This document shows positions 27,085-36,386 of a stretch of 64,000 nt of DNA, one piece after another. The translations under genes were made by a program, and so were the position numbers. Source of the DNA: Halieaceae bacterium (GTDB lineage Bacteria; Pseudomonadota; Gammaproteobacteria; Pseudomonadales; Halieaceae); assembly GCA_902520195.1 (NCBI GenBank), contig CABYND010000004.1:46441-110440 (forward strand). Direction: 5' to 3'. Each line of letters starts with the position of its first letter. The first letter of the stretch is position 1. The notes beneath the pieces are model-generated. The model was not told the DNA's origin. It saw nothing but the letters and a program-made list of their open reading frames with translations, and searched no databases.

Positions 27085-28533
27085 ATGGCATCTCATCGCC
27101 ATAGTTATCGGTGGGTTTATTTATTTTTAGCGCTGCTTTTGAGTGCGCCCTATTTTGCCGCCGAAACAAAAAGTACGGAACCTCTTCAATGGCCTAGCAC
27201 CAACATAGTCATTTTGTTGGTTGACGACCTTGGCTGGGGGGATGTGGGCTACCATAATCCCGAGGTAGCGACCCCGCACATAGACAATATTGCGGCTCGT
27301 GGCGTCGAGTTCGACCGCTTTTATGTAAACCCCACCTGCTCACCCACCCGCGCTTCCCTACTGACAGGCCAGTTTTCCACCACTCACGGAGTCAACAGCC
27401 CGATACAGTGGCACTCCGAAGAGGGTTTGCCTCTGGAATGGAAGACTCTGCCAGGCTATCTGAAGCGCGTCGGTTACCAGACACATTTAGTAGGCAAATG
27501 GCATTTGGGTGCCGCGAGCACTGCTTACTGGCCACAGCACCGCGGTTTCGATTCGTTTTATGGGCACCTCAATGGAGGCATTGGGTACTTTGACCATGTA
27601 TTTTCCGGAGGATTGGATTGGCAGAAGGGTGGGGTGACCCTTCGTGAGGAGGGTTACACGACCCAGCTTATCAAACGTGCCGCTGTAGAACTGATTGAGA
27701 ACCGCTCCACTGAGGATGAGCCACTATTTCTCTTGGTGTCATTTAATGCCATTCACACGCCAATCGAAGAGCCTCAGGATGTGGGAGCGGAGCATCAGGG
27801 GCGCGCTACCCTGCTCCGGATGATCGCCTCTCTAGACAGTGCTGTTGGAGAGATACTTAGCAGCTTGATGCAGCAGCCTTGGGGCGAGGACACGGTAATC
27901 ATCTTTGCCAGCGATAACGGTGGCTCGTCTCCAAAGCCGTGGTGGATCGAGATGCTGATACCGCCTCTGCGCGATGGATACAGTAGTAATGGTGCTCTCA
28001 AGCAGGGCAAAGGCTCGGTGTTTGAGGGCGGCATTCGCGTGCCGGCCGCTATCTGGTGGCCAAACAAAGTAGAGTCGGGTCAACCGCTCTCAGAGGTTGT
28101 TCATATTGCTGATGTGCTTCCAACGCTATTAGATTTTATGGAGCTGAAAATCCCCAACGTGGATGGACGTAGTCTAAAAGGCGTGCTGCTAGAGGGTTTG
28201 CCACTGGAACCACGCCCTTTTGTCGTAGCCAATTTTGGTAGCGAGGCAATGATTGATTGGCCGTGGAAAATTGTGCGCGAGGGATCGTTGCCGATCACGC
28301 CTGATTTTTTAAAGTCTGACACCTGGCATCTGTACAATATTGAGTCAGACCCAGGAGAAGTTGTTAATTTGCGCGAGAAATTTCCTCAACGCTTTGAACG
28401 TATGCGAAACAAACTTTTGCAGATTCCCAGACGTGAGTCGGTGCAGTTCTCCACCGATGGGTCTTGGGATACTTTTGGTGGTCACGAGACCCGAGCACCC
28501 TGGGCTGAGGCAGTAAGGGGTTACGACAACTAG
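27085..28533 (+). CDS. Sulfatase, exported
   Basis: A 482-residue type I sulfatase. A signal peptide (VYLFLALLLSAPYFA) exports it to the periplasm. The metal site starts at D47-D48 (ILLVDDLGWGDVG), and the formylglycine motif is C85-S-P-T-R (CSPTRASLLTG), which needs a maturase supplied from elsewhere. GKWHLG, FASDNGG and a C-terminal sulfatase subdomain complete the family pattern. It would remove sulfate esters from an algal polysaccharide or aryl sulfate. GAAAGGGG precedes the ATG. It is the first cargo gene to the right of R1 and is convergent with the GST-like gene. Confidence 0.87.
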   Translation: MASHRHSYRWVYLFLALLLSAPYFAAETKSTEPLQWPSTNIVILLVDDLGWGDVGYHNPEVATPHIDNIAARGVEFDRFYVNPTCSPTRASLLTGQFSTTHGVNSPIQWHSEEGLPLEWKTLPGYLKRVGYQTHLVGKWHLGAASTAYWPQHRGFDSFYGHLNGGIGYFDHVFSGGLDWQKGGVTLREEGYTTQLIKRAAVELIENRSTEDEPLFLLVSFNAIHTPIEEPQDVGAEHQGRATLLRMIASLDSAVGEILSSLMQQPWGEDTVIIFASDNGGSSPKPWWIEMLIPPLRDGYSSNGALKQGKGSVFEGGIRVPAAIWWPNKVESGQPLSEVVHIADVLPTLLDFMELKIPNVDGRSLKGVLLEGLPLEPRPFVVANFGSEAMIDWPWKIVREGSLPITPDFLKSDTWHLYNIESDPGEVVNLREKFPQRFERMRNKLLQIPRRESVQFSTDGSWDTFGGHETRAPWAEAVRGYDN

Positions 28534-28545
28534 TCTGCCGTATCC

Positions 28546-29562
28546 CTAACTTGGAATATTCGAGGGCCACAAACTGGCCTTTTTTAGCGCGGCCAGCTCA
28601 ACTGTTGCATCTGTAACTCTGGGATGTGCAAAGCTCACGCAACCGATTTGGTAGCTCGGCCTTTGCTGAAGTGCGATCCAATAGTCAAAAATTACGGGCC
28701 GTCGCTGCACCAATAGATCGAGCCAGTCACCCTCCCGGAGGCGATCTAAGATGACCATCATCCCCACGTCAGCAAGGGTAAATTGATCACCACAGATCCA
28801 CGGCCCGCCGCTGTGCTCAAGTGCTGACTCTAGTTCATCTATGTGCGCAGCCATAGCTATTGCAGATCGGTTAATGATGTCGACTACAGGCTTCAGTTTG
28901 AGTGTTTTCCGTAAGCCACTCAGCTTCATAAGCAAAAAGAAAATTGCCCGCTTTTTGATGCGATGGAAGAGCACTCCTTCCGCGATTTTTCTAACGGGGG
29001 TATTCGCCACCATGGATGCGAAAATTGGAATGGTCAAACCGGGGGCCGCGTTACCGGCTGTGGCTTCGGGCGAGGAGATAGGGTCGTCTCCCAGCAGGGA
29101 GGTTTTTTCTACCCACGCATCCATGACTTGCCGCGCTTGTGCATCTCGAGGCAACAGCAAGTCGCCGTTTTTTACCATAGATGCTACGTAGCGCAGTTGC
29201 TCGTGGGATTCGTATATCGGATGGCCCTCATGTAACAACACTGGCACCGTGGCAGCAGGATTGACCTTTAGAAATTCGCGGCTAATGTTTTGATAGTAAC
29301 CGGTTTCAATGAGCTCGATCACGACGCTATCGTAGTCCACTCCATACTCTGTCAAGCAAACACGGAGTTTTTTTGAACAAAGCGAAAACGGGTTGTGATA
29401 AAGCGTCCACTGCGCTTGGTGCGGCAGGCTGATCTGCGCCTGAAACCCGTGCGGCACTTCGCTAGTTTGTCGCAGTGCACGTTCCCGCAAAAAAAGCGCT
29501 AGGGCTAGAAGAGCAATGAACAGTGCCACCCCGCCAACCAACGTATTTAGGTCGGTTGGCAC
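28546..29562 (-). CDS. Membrane-anchored glutathione S-transferase-like protein
   Basis: A 338-residue protein: one N-terminal membrane span (about residues 8-25), then a thioredoxin-like GST N-domain (LYHNPFSLCSKKLRVCLTEYG, VNPAATVPVLLHEGHPIYES) and a long helical C-domain (WICGDQFTLADVGMMVILDRL). The SLCSKK stretch places a Cys/Ser at the glutathione-activating position. The membrane anchor is unusual for a soluble GST. It begins 3 nt after the ring-cleavage dioxygenase stop, so the pair is an operon. Maleylpyruvate-type isomerisation or detoxification of a quinone is possible but not shown. Confidence 0.75.
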   Translation of the reverse strand: MPTDLNTLVGGVALFIALLALALFLRERALRQTSEVPHGFQAQISLPHQAQWTLYHNPFSLCSKKLRVCLTEYGVDYDSVVIELIETGYYQNISREFLKVNPAATVPVLLHEGHPIYESHEQLRYVASMVKNGDLLLPRDAQARQVMDAWVEKTSLLGDDPISSPEATAGNAAPGLTIPIFASMVANTPVRKIAEGVLFHRIKKRAIFFLLMKLSGLRKTLKLKPVVDIINRSAIAMAAHIDELESALEHSGGPWICGDQFTLADVGMMVILDRLREGDWLDLLVQRRPVIFDYWIALQQRPSYQIGCVSFAHPRVTDATVELAALKKASLWPSNIPS

Positions 29563-29565
29563 GAT

Positions 29566-30504
29566 CTACTGTCCTGGCATGCCGTCGGGGCCCCAGTGTG
29601 TGCCGAGAAGATCCTCGAGCCCTCGTTTTTGAGAGCCAGAGGATTCATTCAGCAGATCACCGTCGGTAAAGTGCTCCAACGTAAAGCCATCTGGGTCTTT
29701 CCAATAGTCGAAAGTCTGGCTACCCAGAATATGCTTGCCGACTCCAAATGAATGGCGGTGCCCCGCCTTCAGAAGCGCGTAATGGCTTGTCATCAAAGCG
29801 TCCCAGTTTGTCACCTCAAACGCTGCATGATTGAAACCCGCCTGATCGGCGTTGATAAAAAATAGCGTGTGATGATCCACGTATTTCTCGCCTCTATTAC
29901 AGCGCGTAAAAGCCCCTAATGTTTCCTGTTTTCCCTCGTTATCTATTACGATCTCGTCGGAAATCAGCAAGCCAAATCTCACCTGATACCACTCAAGGGT
30001 CTCATTAAAATCAGTGACCATGAGCACGACATGACCTAATCTTTTAATCAGGCTATCAGCATCAACGAAGGTCACTCGCTCCCCCAGCCGAAGTTTTTCT
30101 ACTCCATCGTTGAGACCAGAGCGGCTGGCTGGAGTGAGTAGCGGAGAATCAGCGAGATTGGCGACAACCTCTACTGAGAAACCATTGGGGTCGGTGAGTC
30201 GCGCTATCAGACCACCGCCCGGCAAATCATTGGCTTCTACCGGCACACCATCAGTGGCCGCGATATGTCTCAGGGCGGCCTCAGACTCAGCTGCGAAACC
30301 CACGCTGATCAAGGCCGGATCACTGGATTGCTCAGCGATATAAATATAGGGGCTTGCGTCGGTGCCCCGCGCGATCAATAAACCGTTACTGATCTCAGAC
30401 TTAAAGCCGAAATCCTCAAGAAACTGCTGCTGAACTTGTAAATCAGTGACTGAGAATCTGACATAGAGAACATCTTTGATAGTCCCCACAGTCTCCCCCA
30501 ACAT
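29566..30504 (-). CDS. Extradiol ring-cleavage dioxygenase (VOC family)
   Basis: A 312-residue two-domain vicinal-oxygen-chelate protein. The iron ligands sit in the C-terminal domain at His in LGHVVLMVTDF, His in AGFNHAAFEV and Glu in PDGFTLEHFTDGD, matching type I extradiol dioxygenases such as catechol 2,3-dioxygenase-like enzymes. It would open a catechol-type ring with O2. Its partners in the block are an FAD hydroxylase and a FAH-family hydrolase, giving a complete hydroxylate-cleave-hydrolyse route. It is divergent from the TetR gene with a 69-nt gap holding a candidate operator. Confidence 0.83.
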   Translation of the reverse strand: MLGETVGTIKDVLYVRFSVTDLQVQQQFLEDFGFKSEISNGLLIARGTDASPYIYIAEQSSDPALISVGFAAESEAALRHIAATDGVPVEANDLPGGGLIARLTDPNGFSVEVVANLADSPLLTPASRSGLNDGVEKLRLGERVTFVDADSLIKRLGHVVLMVTDFNETLEWYQVRFGLLISDEIVIDNEGKQETLGAFTRCNRGEKYVDHHTLFFINADQAGFNHAAFEVTNWDALMTSHYALLKAGHRHSFGVGKHILGSQTFDYWKDPDGFTLEHFTDGDLLNESSGSQKRGLEDLLGTHWGPDGMPGQ

Positions 30505-30507
30505 TTA

Positions 30508-30525
30508 ACTTGCCAATCGACAAGT
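30508..30525. promoter_or_regulatory. Candidate TetR operator in divergent promoter
   Basis: ACTTG, 8-nt spacer CCAATCGA, CAAGT: a 5-bp inverted repeat immediately 5' of a TAATATATAAAG stretch. It lies between the dioxygenase gene and the TetR gene and fits autoregulated control of both. Shape and position support it; binding is inferred. Confidence 0.4.
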
Positions 30526-30573
30526 AATATATAAAGTGGCGAAGATTGATACAAGTTTGATTGCAACCATACT

Positions 30574-31230
30574 ATGCAAAACAACGCGCAAATCGCCGCA
30601 GCGAGGAGTGAGCGCAAGCTCAGGGATGCTGAGGCCACGAGACGAAAACTGGTAGACGCCGCTCTGCTAGCTTTTTCTACACAGGGCTACGACGGTTCCT
30701 CCACTCGCAATATAGAGACTCAGGCGGGCACCAAAAGGGGTTTAATTAACTATCACTTCGGCTCGAAAAAAGCGCTTTGGAAAGCTGCGGCCGAGCACTT
30801 GATGTCGATCACAGAGCGCGACCTTGGCGCCGCTTTAGCTGACATGAATAAACTTGATGAAGATCAACAATTACGATTTCTTATCCGCTCTTACGTCCAA
30901 TTTTGCGCCAAACATCCCGAACTTAATCGACTCATGATTCAAGAAGGAATGGCTCGCGACTGGCGCCTAAGTTGGTTGCTTAAGCGCGCGGTTCGACCGT
31001 GGTACGAACAGGTATGTCGCGTATTCAATCGCGCTGCTGAGCTCGGCACAGCACCTAAAATGGACGCGCATCACTTCTATTATGTACTGACCGGCGCGGC
31101 TACATTGATCTTTTCGAACGCTGCCGAGGCTGCCGCGCTGTCGAGTGAGAATCCCCTTGCGCCAAAAGCTGTTGACACTCATGCCAACGCAGTGGCCGAT
31201 TCGCTCACATTGAACAGGAGTCCACTATGA
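30574..31230 (+). CDS. TetR/AcrR-family repressor
   Basis: A 218-residue regulator. The N-terminal helix-turn-helix is seen in RRKLVDAALLAFSTQGYDGSSTRNIETQAGTKRGLINYHFGSKKALWKA, and the C-terminal ligand domain is all helical. It overlaps the next gene (FAH) by 4 nt, so regulator and catabolic genes share a transcript. It likely represses the E1 aromatic genes until an intermediate binds. Confidence 0.87.
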   Translation: MQNNAQIAAARSERKLRDAEATRRKLVDAALLAFSTQGYDGSSTRNIETQAGTKRGLINYHFGSKKALWKAAAEHLMSITERDLGAALADMNKLDEDQQLRFLIRSYVQFCAKHPELNRLMIQEGMARDWRLSWLLKRAVRPWYEQVCRVFNRAAELGTAPKMDAHHFYYVLTGAATLIFSNAAEAAALSSENPLAPKAVDTHANAVADSLTLNRSPL

Positions 31231-32099
31231 GATTGATTTCCTTTACCGAATCCTCGAATACACGCATCGGCCTTCTTCAGGGCGATCATATAATTGATCT
31301 TTCACAGGTTGCCCCAAGTTTGCCCAGCGATATGCTGAGTTTTTTAGAGGCAGGTGATGGCGCCATGCTCCAGGCTGCCAAGTACACAAGCGCTTCGGGA
31401 CATTATTCTGCGTTAGATGTAGTGATTGAGGCTCCTTTGGCAAGGCCGCCGAAGATATTAGCTATTGGCCTGAATTACCGTGCCCACGCCAAAGAGAGCA
31501 ACATGGACATTCCCAAGCACCCGATGGTTTTCACGAAACAGGCAACCTCGGCCAATGGTCCCTACGCACCCATTCATTCGCCCCCAGAGACCCAGATGCT
31601 GGACTATGAGGGCGAACTGGGCGTGGTGATTGGTAAGCGTTGCCGACGCGTCAGCAAGCAAGATGCAAACAGAGTTATTGCAGGCTTTTGCGTTTTGAAT
31701 GATGTAAGCGTTCGCGAGTGGCAGTTTTTAGCGACACCACCACAATTCACGATGGGTAAATCTTGGGATACTCACAATCCCTTCGGCCCAGCCATTGTGA
31801 CTCCGGACGAAGTTGATCCGCACAATCTCATGCTTCGCACTTTCGTTAACGGCGATCTGCGCCAAAAAACCAGCACAAGTGATTTGATCTTTAATTGCTA
31901 TGACATCATCGAATTCTTGACCACTGCTTTTACCCTAGAGCCTGGCGACGTCATCGCTACAGGTACCCCTAGTGGCGTGGGTATTTCCATGCAACCACAA
32001 GGCACGCTGAAGCTTGGCGATGTAGTAAAAGTTGAAATTGATGGCCTTGGATTTATAGAGAACGAGGTCATTGCTGAGCCTGATACCGCTGCGATTTAG
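31227..32099 (+). CDS. Fumarylacetoacetate hydrolase-family enzyme
   Basis: A 290-residue FAH-family protein, with metal-site Glu residues in QMLDYEGELGVVIGKR, GFCVLNDVSVREWQ and the closing GDVIATGTPSGVGI. The family cleaves C-C bonds in beta-diketo acids or hydrates/decarboxylates dienoates. In this block it should act on the ring-opened product of the dioxygenase. It overlaps the TetR gene by 4 nt and the hydroxylase start (GTG) by 1 nt. Confidence 0.87.
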   Translation: MRLISFTESSNTRIGLLQGDHIIDLSQVAPSLPSDMLSFLEAGDGAMLQAAKYTSASGHYSALDVVIEAPLARPPKILAIGLNYRAHAKESNMDIPKHPMVFTKQATSANGPYAPIHSPPETQMLDYEGELGVVIGKRCRRVSKQDANRVIAGFCVLNDVSVREWQFLATPPQFTMGKSWDTHNPFGPAIVTPDEVDPHNLMLRTFVNGDLRQKTSTSDLIFNCYDIIEFLTTAFTLEPGDVIATGTPSGVGISMQPQGTLKLGDVVKVEIDGLGFIENEVIAEPDTAAI

Positions 32100-33658
32100 T
32101 GAGCTCCGCTACTCCAAATAATACCTTTGATGTAGCTGTTGTCGGGCTTGGTCCCGTCGGGAGTTTGGGGGCGATTTTATTTGCTGAGGCCGGGTTGAGA
32201 GTCGTTGCTCTTGAAAAACAGACCGATGTGTGGCCGTTGCCCAGAGCTGTGAACCTTGATGGTGAGATCATCAGGGCGCTTCAACCCGTTGGTCTTGCGA
32301 AGCCGGTACAGCAACTGATGCAGCCGCTTCGCCCAGGTGAGCGAGCAGGCTTCGTTAACTCCAGACGAGAATGGTTATTTGGCGGTGACGCCAGACCTAT
32401 TGGTAGTAATGGCTGGCAACCAGCCAACATGTTTGATCAGCCGGAGCTTGACGCTTTTCTCCGAAAAACCGCGCGGTGTCATCCTAATGTGACTACGTAT
32501 ATCAGTCATGAAGTGACTCGATTTAGCAGCGGCAAAGAGCAGGTCGAAATCCAAGCGGTAGGAAAAGATGGAGAGATTTCGCTGTCCGCTAGCTATTTAG
32601 TGGCATGCGACGGGGCGAATAGCCCGACACGCAAAGCTTTGGGTATTTGTTGGCGGGACCTGGGGTACGACCAAGATTGGCTTGTAGTGGACGTGGAGAT
32701 GATCAGATCTCACGGCTTACCGAACGAGGTGATGCAGGTGTGTGATCCTGATCGTCTCCATACCTTTGTCGCCACTAAGGACCCTTTCCGTCGCTGGGAA
32801 TTCCAGTTGCATGCTGGAGAAACAGCGGAGCAAATGCTTGATCACGATACTGTTCATGCCCTTCTGGATCCCTGGACGCCAAGGGATACATATCGCCTGA
32901 GACGAACAGCTGTATATCAGTTTCACGCGGCAGTGGCTGATAAGTGGCAGCATCATCGAATTTTTTTGGCTGGCGATTCCGCTCATCAGACACCTCCCTT
33001 TTTAGGGCAAGGGATGAACTCTGGCATGCGTGATGTGATCAATCTCGCCTGGAAACTCCCGTTAGTAAAAAGTGGCTGTTGCGCCATGGAATTACTTGAA
33101 ACCTACCAAGCCGAGCGGCATGACCACGTGCACGATCTTGTCTCTTGGGCAGTGGAAATGGGCCACCTTATGCAGCACATGGCTGACGTAGAGGCAGCAG
33201 AGCGTCTGGCTATAGAGCCACCGCAAATGGAGCGAACCTCCTTAAAATCGGGCTACGGCCAAGGTCGCGAACAACCGCCTATTCGATCTGGCATTGTCGT
33301 TACAGAACAGGTTTCTAATGAAGGGGCCGCAGGGTACCTGCTACCTCAGCCCGTTGTTCGCGACGGCCAGGGCCGTGAGATGCTCTTTGACGAGCTGCTG
33401 GGGGCGAAATTTGCATTGGTATGTAATGGGCCACATACATTCGATGAGGACACTACGTCAGTGTCAAGAGCGCTAGAAATTCAGATGGTTGATGTTTCGA
33501 AGCTTGAAATCGTTCGGGGTAAATTTCCCGCTTGTCTGAAGCAGGGTGAAGCTCTGCTGCTCCGACCAGACCGAATCGTATTCGGTCATACCAACGCGGA
33601 TGTGTCAGCAGATACTTTACTTACCCGGTTAGCCGACTCGCTCAAATTTCTAGGCTAA
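32099..33658 (+). CDS. FAD-dependent aromatic hydroxylase (MhpA-like)
   Basis: A 519-residue class A flavoprotein monooxygenase. The FAD motif VVGLGPVGSLGAILFAEAGLRVVALEK, the DG motif YLVACDGANSPTRKAL, and the GD motif FLAGDSAHQTPPFLGQGMNSGMRD are intact, followed by the C-terminal thioredoxin-like extension seen in MhpA/phenol hydroxylase relatives. It uses NAD(P)H and O2 to hydroxylate a phenolic ring, making the catechol for the dioxygenase. A GTG start overlaps the FAH stop. It is the last gene before R2. Confidence 0.86.
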   Translation: MSSATPNNTFDVAVVGLGPVGSLGAILFAEAGLRVVALEKQTDVWPLPRAVNLDGEIIRALQPVGLAKPVQQLMQPLRPGERAGFVNSRREWLFGGDARPIGSNGWQPANMFDQPELDAFLRKTARCHPNVTTYISHEVTRFSSGKEQVEIQAVGKDGEISLSASYLVACDGANSPTRKALGICWRDLGYDQDWLVVDVEMIRSHGLPNEVMQVCDPDRLHTFVATKDPFRRWEFQLHAGETAEQMLDHDTVHALLDPWTPRDTYRLRRTAVYQFHAAVADKWQHHRIFLAGDSAHQTPPFLGQGMNSGMRDVINLAWKLPLVKSGCCAMELLETYQAERHDHVHDLVSWAVEMGHLMQHMADVEAAERLAIEPPQMERTSLKSGYGQGREQPPIRSGIVVTEQVSNEGAAGYLLPQPVVRDGQGREMLFDELLGAKFALVCNGPHTFDEDTTSVSRALEIQMVDVSKLEIVRGKFPACLKQGEALLLRPDRIVFGHTNADVSADTLLTRLADSLKFLG

Positions 33659-33681
33659 TCGCACGTTATCTTTGCTCGGTG

Positions 33682-33834
33682 GTGTCCACGTACTGAGACA
33701 AGCCAAAACGCACGGTTCTGAAAAAAAGTTGAATAAAAACAGTGGCCCGAAAATTTGATAGGACCAGGTCGATTCGAACCGCCGACCTCTACCATGTCAA
33801 GGCCGATTGGCCGCACCAAGACACGCGTGGACAC
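33682..33834 (-). repeat. R2: full repeat with inverted ends and tRNA-Val 3' fragment
   Basis: The 153-bp unit is bounded by a perfect 9-bp inverted repeat, GTGTCCACG (33682-33690) and CGTGGACAC (33826-33834). The tRNA-like part (33756-33800) reads TTGACAT-GGTAG, T-arm GGCGG-TTCGAAT-CGACC, acceptor TGGTCCT-A-TCA. The T-stem has two mismatches, so this copy has decayed. The left flank (ACGG TTCTGAAAAAAAGTTGAA) is shared with R5 and R6. Confidence 0.8.
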
Positions 33835-34027
33835 TCATGCGTTACATGAATAAAGGGAGAAGTAAAAAGAAGTGGCTCGAAGTCTGACGTTTGCGAAGAC
33901 CCATTATTCATACTCGTCCACGCCTACGAGGTTGCTGACAACACCGCCACAGTTTGGCTGCCGCACAGGTTTGGTTGCCTCTGCGAGCGGTGCCTAGGTC
34001 TCGCCGACTGATGGCCGAAATCGGGAG

Positions 34028-34792
34028 TTACTGCGCCAGGAACCCCCCATCAATCGGATACACGCCGCCAGTGCAGAACGATGCGTCGTCACTCGCCAAA
34101 AACGCCACCATCGCCGCGACCTCGTCATCCGTGCCATATCGTTTCATGGCAATAAGTGATTCAAAACCCTCTTTGGCAGCATTGGGTGCGCCCGGCGCCG
34201 CCTGTTCTTCGATGGATCTCATCATTGCATTGTCGATGGGAGCTGGCGCTATTGCGTTTACACGGACACCTCGCTCGGCGAGTTCTAGCGCTGCAACTTC
34301 AACAAGACCCACGATGGCATGCTTACTTGCTGTATACGCCCCCAAGCCCGGGACACCCACTTTTCCCGTTACGGAACTTGTAACAATCACTGAGCCGCCG
34401 TTACCGAGTATGTGAGGGATGCAGTGCTTCATTGTTAGCCAGGTCCCGCGTATGTTTGTATTCTGCACCGCATCAAATTCATCTTGCTCTATTTCTAGAA
34501 GCGGTTTTATAGACCCCTCAATACCTGCGTTACAGAACAAAATATCTATCCCTCCCATCTCGGAGATACTCCGTTCTGCCAGTGACTTGCAGTCTGTCTC
34601 GCTAGAAATATCAGTAGGGCAGATATGGACCCTGTCGCTATCCAATTTGTCCGCCAGTTTCAACAGCGTTTCACCTGAACGCGCAGCCAGCATGACTGTG
34701 GCCCCCTCTGCGAGCAGGCGTCGCGCAGTCGCCTCACCTATGCCACCGGTTGCACCCGTAATTACAGCTCTTTTATCTTCGAGTCGCTTCAT
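34028..34792 (-). CDS. Short-chain dehydrogenase/reductase
   Basis: A 254-residue classical SDR. The NAD(P) motif is ITGATGGIGEATARRLL (TGxxxGIG), with NAG in LFCNAGIEGS, the catalytic serine in SVIVTSSVTGKVG, YxxxK as YTASKHAIVG, and the closing PIDGGFLAQ. It would oxidise or reduce a hydroxyl/ketone in the E2 pathway. It lies downstream of the two dikinase-like genes on the same strand, 34 nt after the second. Confidence 0.87.
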   Translation of the reverse strand: MKRLEDKRAVITGATGGIGEATARRLLAEGATVMLAARSGETLLKLADKLDSDRVHICPTDISSETDCKSLAERSISEMGGIDILFCNAGIEGSIKPLLEIEQDEFDAVQNTNIRGTWLTMKHCIPHILGNGGSVIVTSSVTGKVGVPGLGAYTASKHAIVGLVEVAALELAERGVRVNAIAPAPIDNAMMRSIEEQAAPGAPNAAKEGFESLIAMKRYGTDDEVAAMVAFLASDDASFCTGGVYPIDGGFLAQ

Positions 34793-34826
34793 TTCCCTTG
34801 GTTACCCCATTGTTTTGATATTCGGC

Positions 34827-36386
34827 CTAATCCGTATCTTTCTCTTCAGCCCATGCTTTGAGGCGTTCTAAGTAAGGATCGTCATCTGCTGTGCTGAGCA
34901 TTTCGCCAACGAAGACCTCACCGGTATTGCCGTCAATGGAGATGATATCTCCTCGTTGGATTTTGGCTGTGCCAATTACCACGGCATCTGCTGTGAATTG
35001 CATTCCTGCGGCACCTACCACCGCTGGCAGATTCCAGTCTCGCGCGACCACTGCGGCATGACTCATTAGGCCGCCTAGCGATGTGAGTATGCCCGTAGCG
35101 ACCGCCATGCCATGAACGTCAGCCGGAGAAGTCTCCTGCCGGATGAGCACCACCTCTTTTCCATCCTCCGCGGCCTCAATGGCATCCTCAGAGGTAAATA
35201 CGGCAAATCCACTAGCGATACCTGCTGATGCGCCGATGCCAGTGGTTAATGGCTTTCTCTCGCCTGCCAGAATTTTTGTTGAGGATTTTTCGGCCGAAAG
35301 AGACTGAGTGATAGTGGCAAGAGCGTCCTTTTTATTCAGTTCAAAACGTTCCGAGTTTGCCAATTCCACCGCAATTCGGGAGGCCGCACGCACAGTGCGT
35401 TTACCGGCTCGCGCTTGCAGTATCCACAGCTTGCCTTGATCCACCGTGAATTCGACATCAACCATATCCTGATAAAAAATTTCTAGCTGCTCGAGGTGGA
35501 GCTTGAGTTCCTCATACGCCGAGGGGTGTGTGGCGCCGAACACAGAAATGTCAGAGGTCGCACTGTCGCCTGCGACTACGTCGTTGCCTTGGGCATTACT
35601 AATCCAGTCACCGCAAATTTCCTTTTTGCCGGAGTTGGGATCGCGGCTGAATACCACCCCCGTTCCGGAGCCTGCACCAGTGTTGCCGAAGACCATGGCT
35701 TGAACCGTGACGGCGGTGCCCAATGATTCGGGGAGGCCTGTTTTTTTTCGGTACGCCTGCGCAGTTGCGCTGCTGCTCGACCGAATGACTGCATAAATAC
35801 ATTCGTTAAGTAAGTAACGAGCGTCACACAATTGCTCACCACCAATCCGCTCACTTACGACAGTTTCCAAGTCTTTTATGTGATCGGCCAGACCCGCTTG
35901 TCCCGTGGTTTGAGCGTTGAACATAGGATGGTCGATATTCAATGTAGATTTGCAGAAACCTTCAAGGAAGCGCCGATATGAATCCTGCACAAAAAAATAA
36001 TCGCCAGTAATGTCTTGCAGCGCTGGTAATGTCAGCGGCGTAGCGCCAACGTTTAGTATTGTCTCCATCATCCCCGGCATGGACACACTGGCCCCCGATC
36101 TCACGGCTAGGAGCAGCGGATTCTCGGGGCAGCCTAACTGTTTACCAGTCTTCTTCTCTAATCTGGCGATTGCATTATCCATTGTGGCCGTGAAGTTCTC
36201 GGTGACTTGAGACTTGCCCAACATCGCGCAGGTGTTCACTCCAATTGTGAACCCGGGAGGTGTTGGGAGTCCTAGCTTTGAGGTCATCGCCCACAGACTT
36301 GCACCTTTGCCGCCCACGACGTCTGAGACTTCAGCAATAGTGCCGGAGTGGGGGTGATCAAAGTGGAAGATCATTTCGCGACTCAT
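34827..36386 (-). CDS. Pyruvate-phosphate-dikinase-like ATP-grasp and phosphohistidine protein, lacking the C-terminal domain
   Basis: A 519-residue protein with the PPDK N-terminal ATP-grasp domain (VGGKGASLWAMTSKLGLPTPPGF, AVRSGASVSMPGMMETILN) and the swivelling phosphohistidine domain (GGLMSHAAVVARDW, H443). The PEP/pyruvate TIM-barrel of normal 870-residue PPDK is absent, as in subunit-split phosphotransferases such as phenylphosphate synthase. It overlaps the preceding dikinase-like gene by 4 nt (ATGA). Together they could phosphorylate an alcohol or phenol using both ATP phosphates. The acceptor is unknown. Confidence 0.8.
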   Translation of the reverse strand: MSREMIFHFDHPHSGTIAEVSDVVGGKGASLWAMTSKLGLPTPPGFTIGVNTCAMLGKSQVTENFTATMDNAIARLEKKTGKQLGCPENPLLLAVRSGASVSMPGMMETILNVGATPLTLPALQDITGDYFFVQDSYRRFLEGFCKSTLNIDHPMFNAQTTGQAGLADHIKDLETVVSERIGGEQLCDARYLLNECIYAVIRSSSSATAQAYRKKTGLPESLGTAVTVQAMVFGNTGAGSGTGVVFSRDPNSGKKEICGDWISNAQGNDVVAGDSATSDISVFGATHPSAYEELKLHLEQLEIFYQDMVDVEFTVDQGKLWILQARAGKRTVRAASRIAVELANSERFELNKKDALATITQSLSAEKSSTKILAGERKPLTTGIGASAGIASGFAVFTSEDAIEAAEDGKEVVLIRQETSPADVHGMAVATGILTSLGGLMSHAAVVARDWNLPAVVGAAGMQFTADAVVIGTAKIQRGDIISIDGNTGEVFVGEMLSTADDDPYLERLKAWAEEKDTD

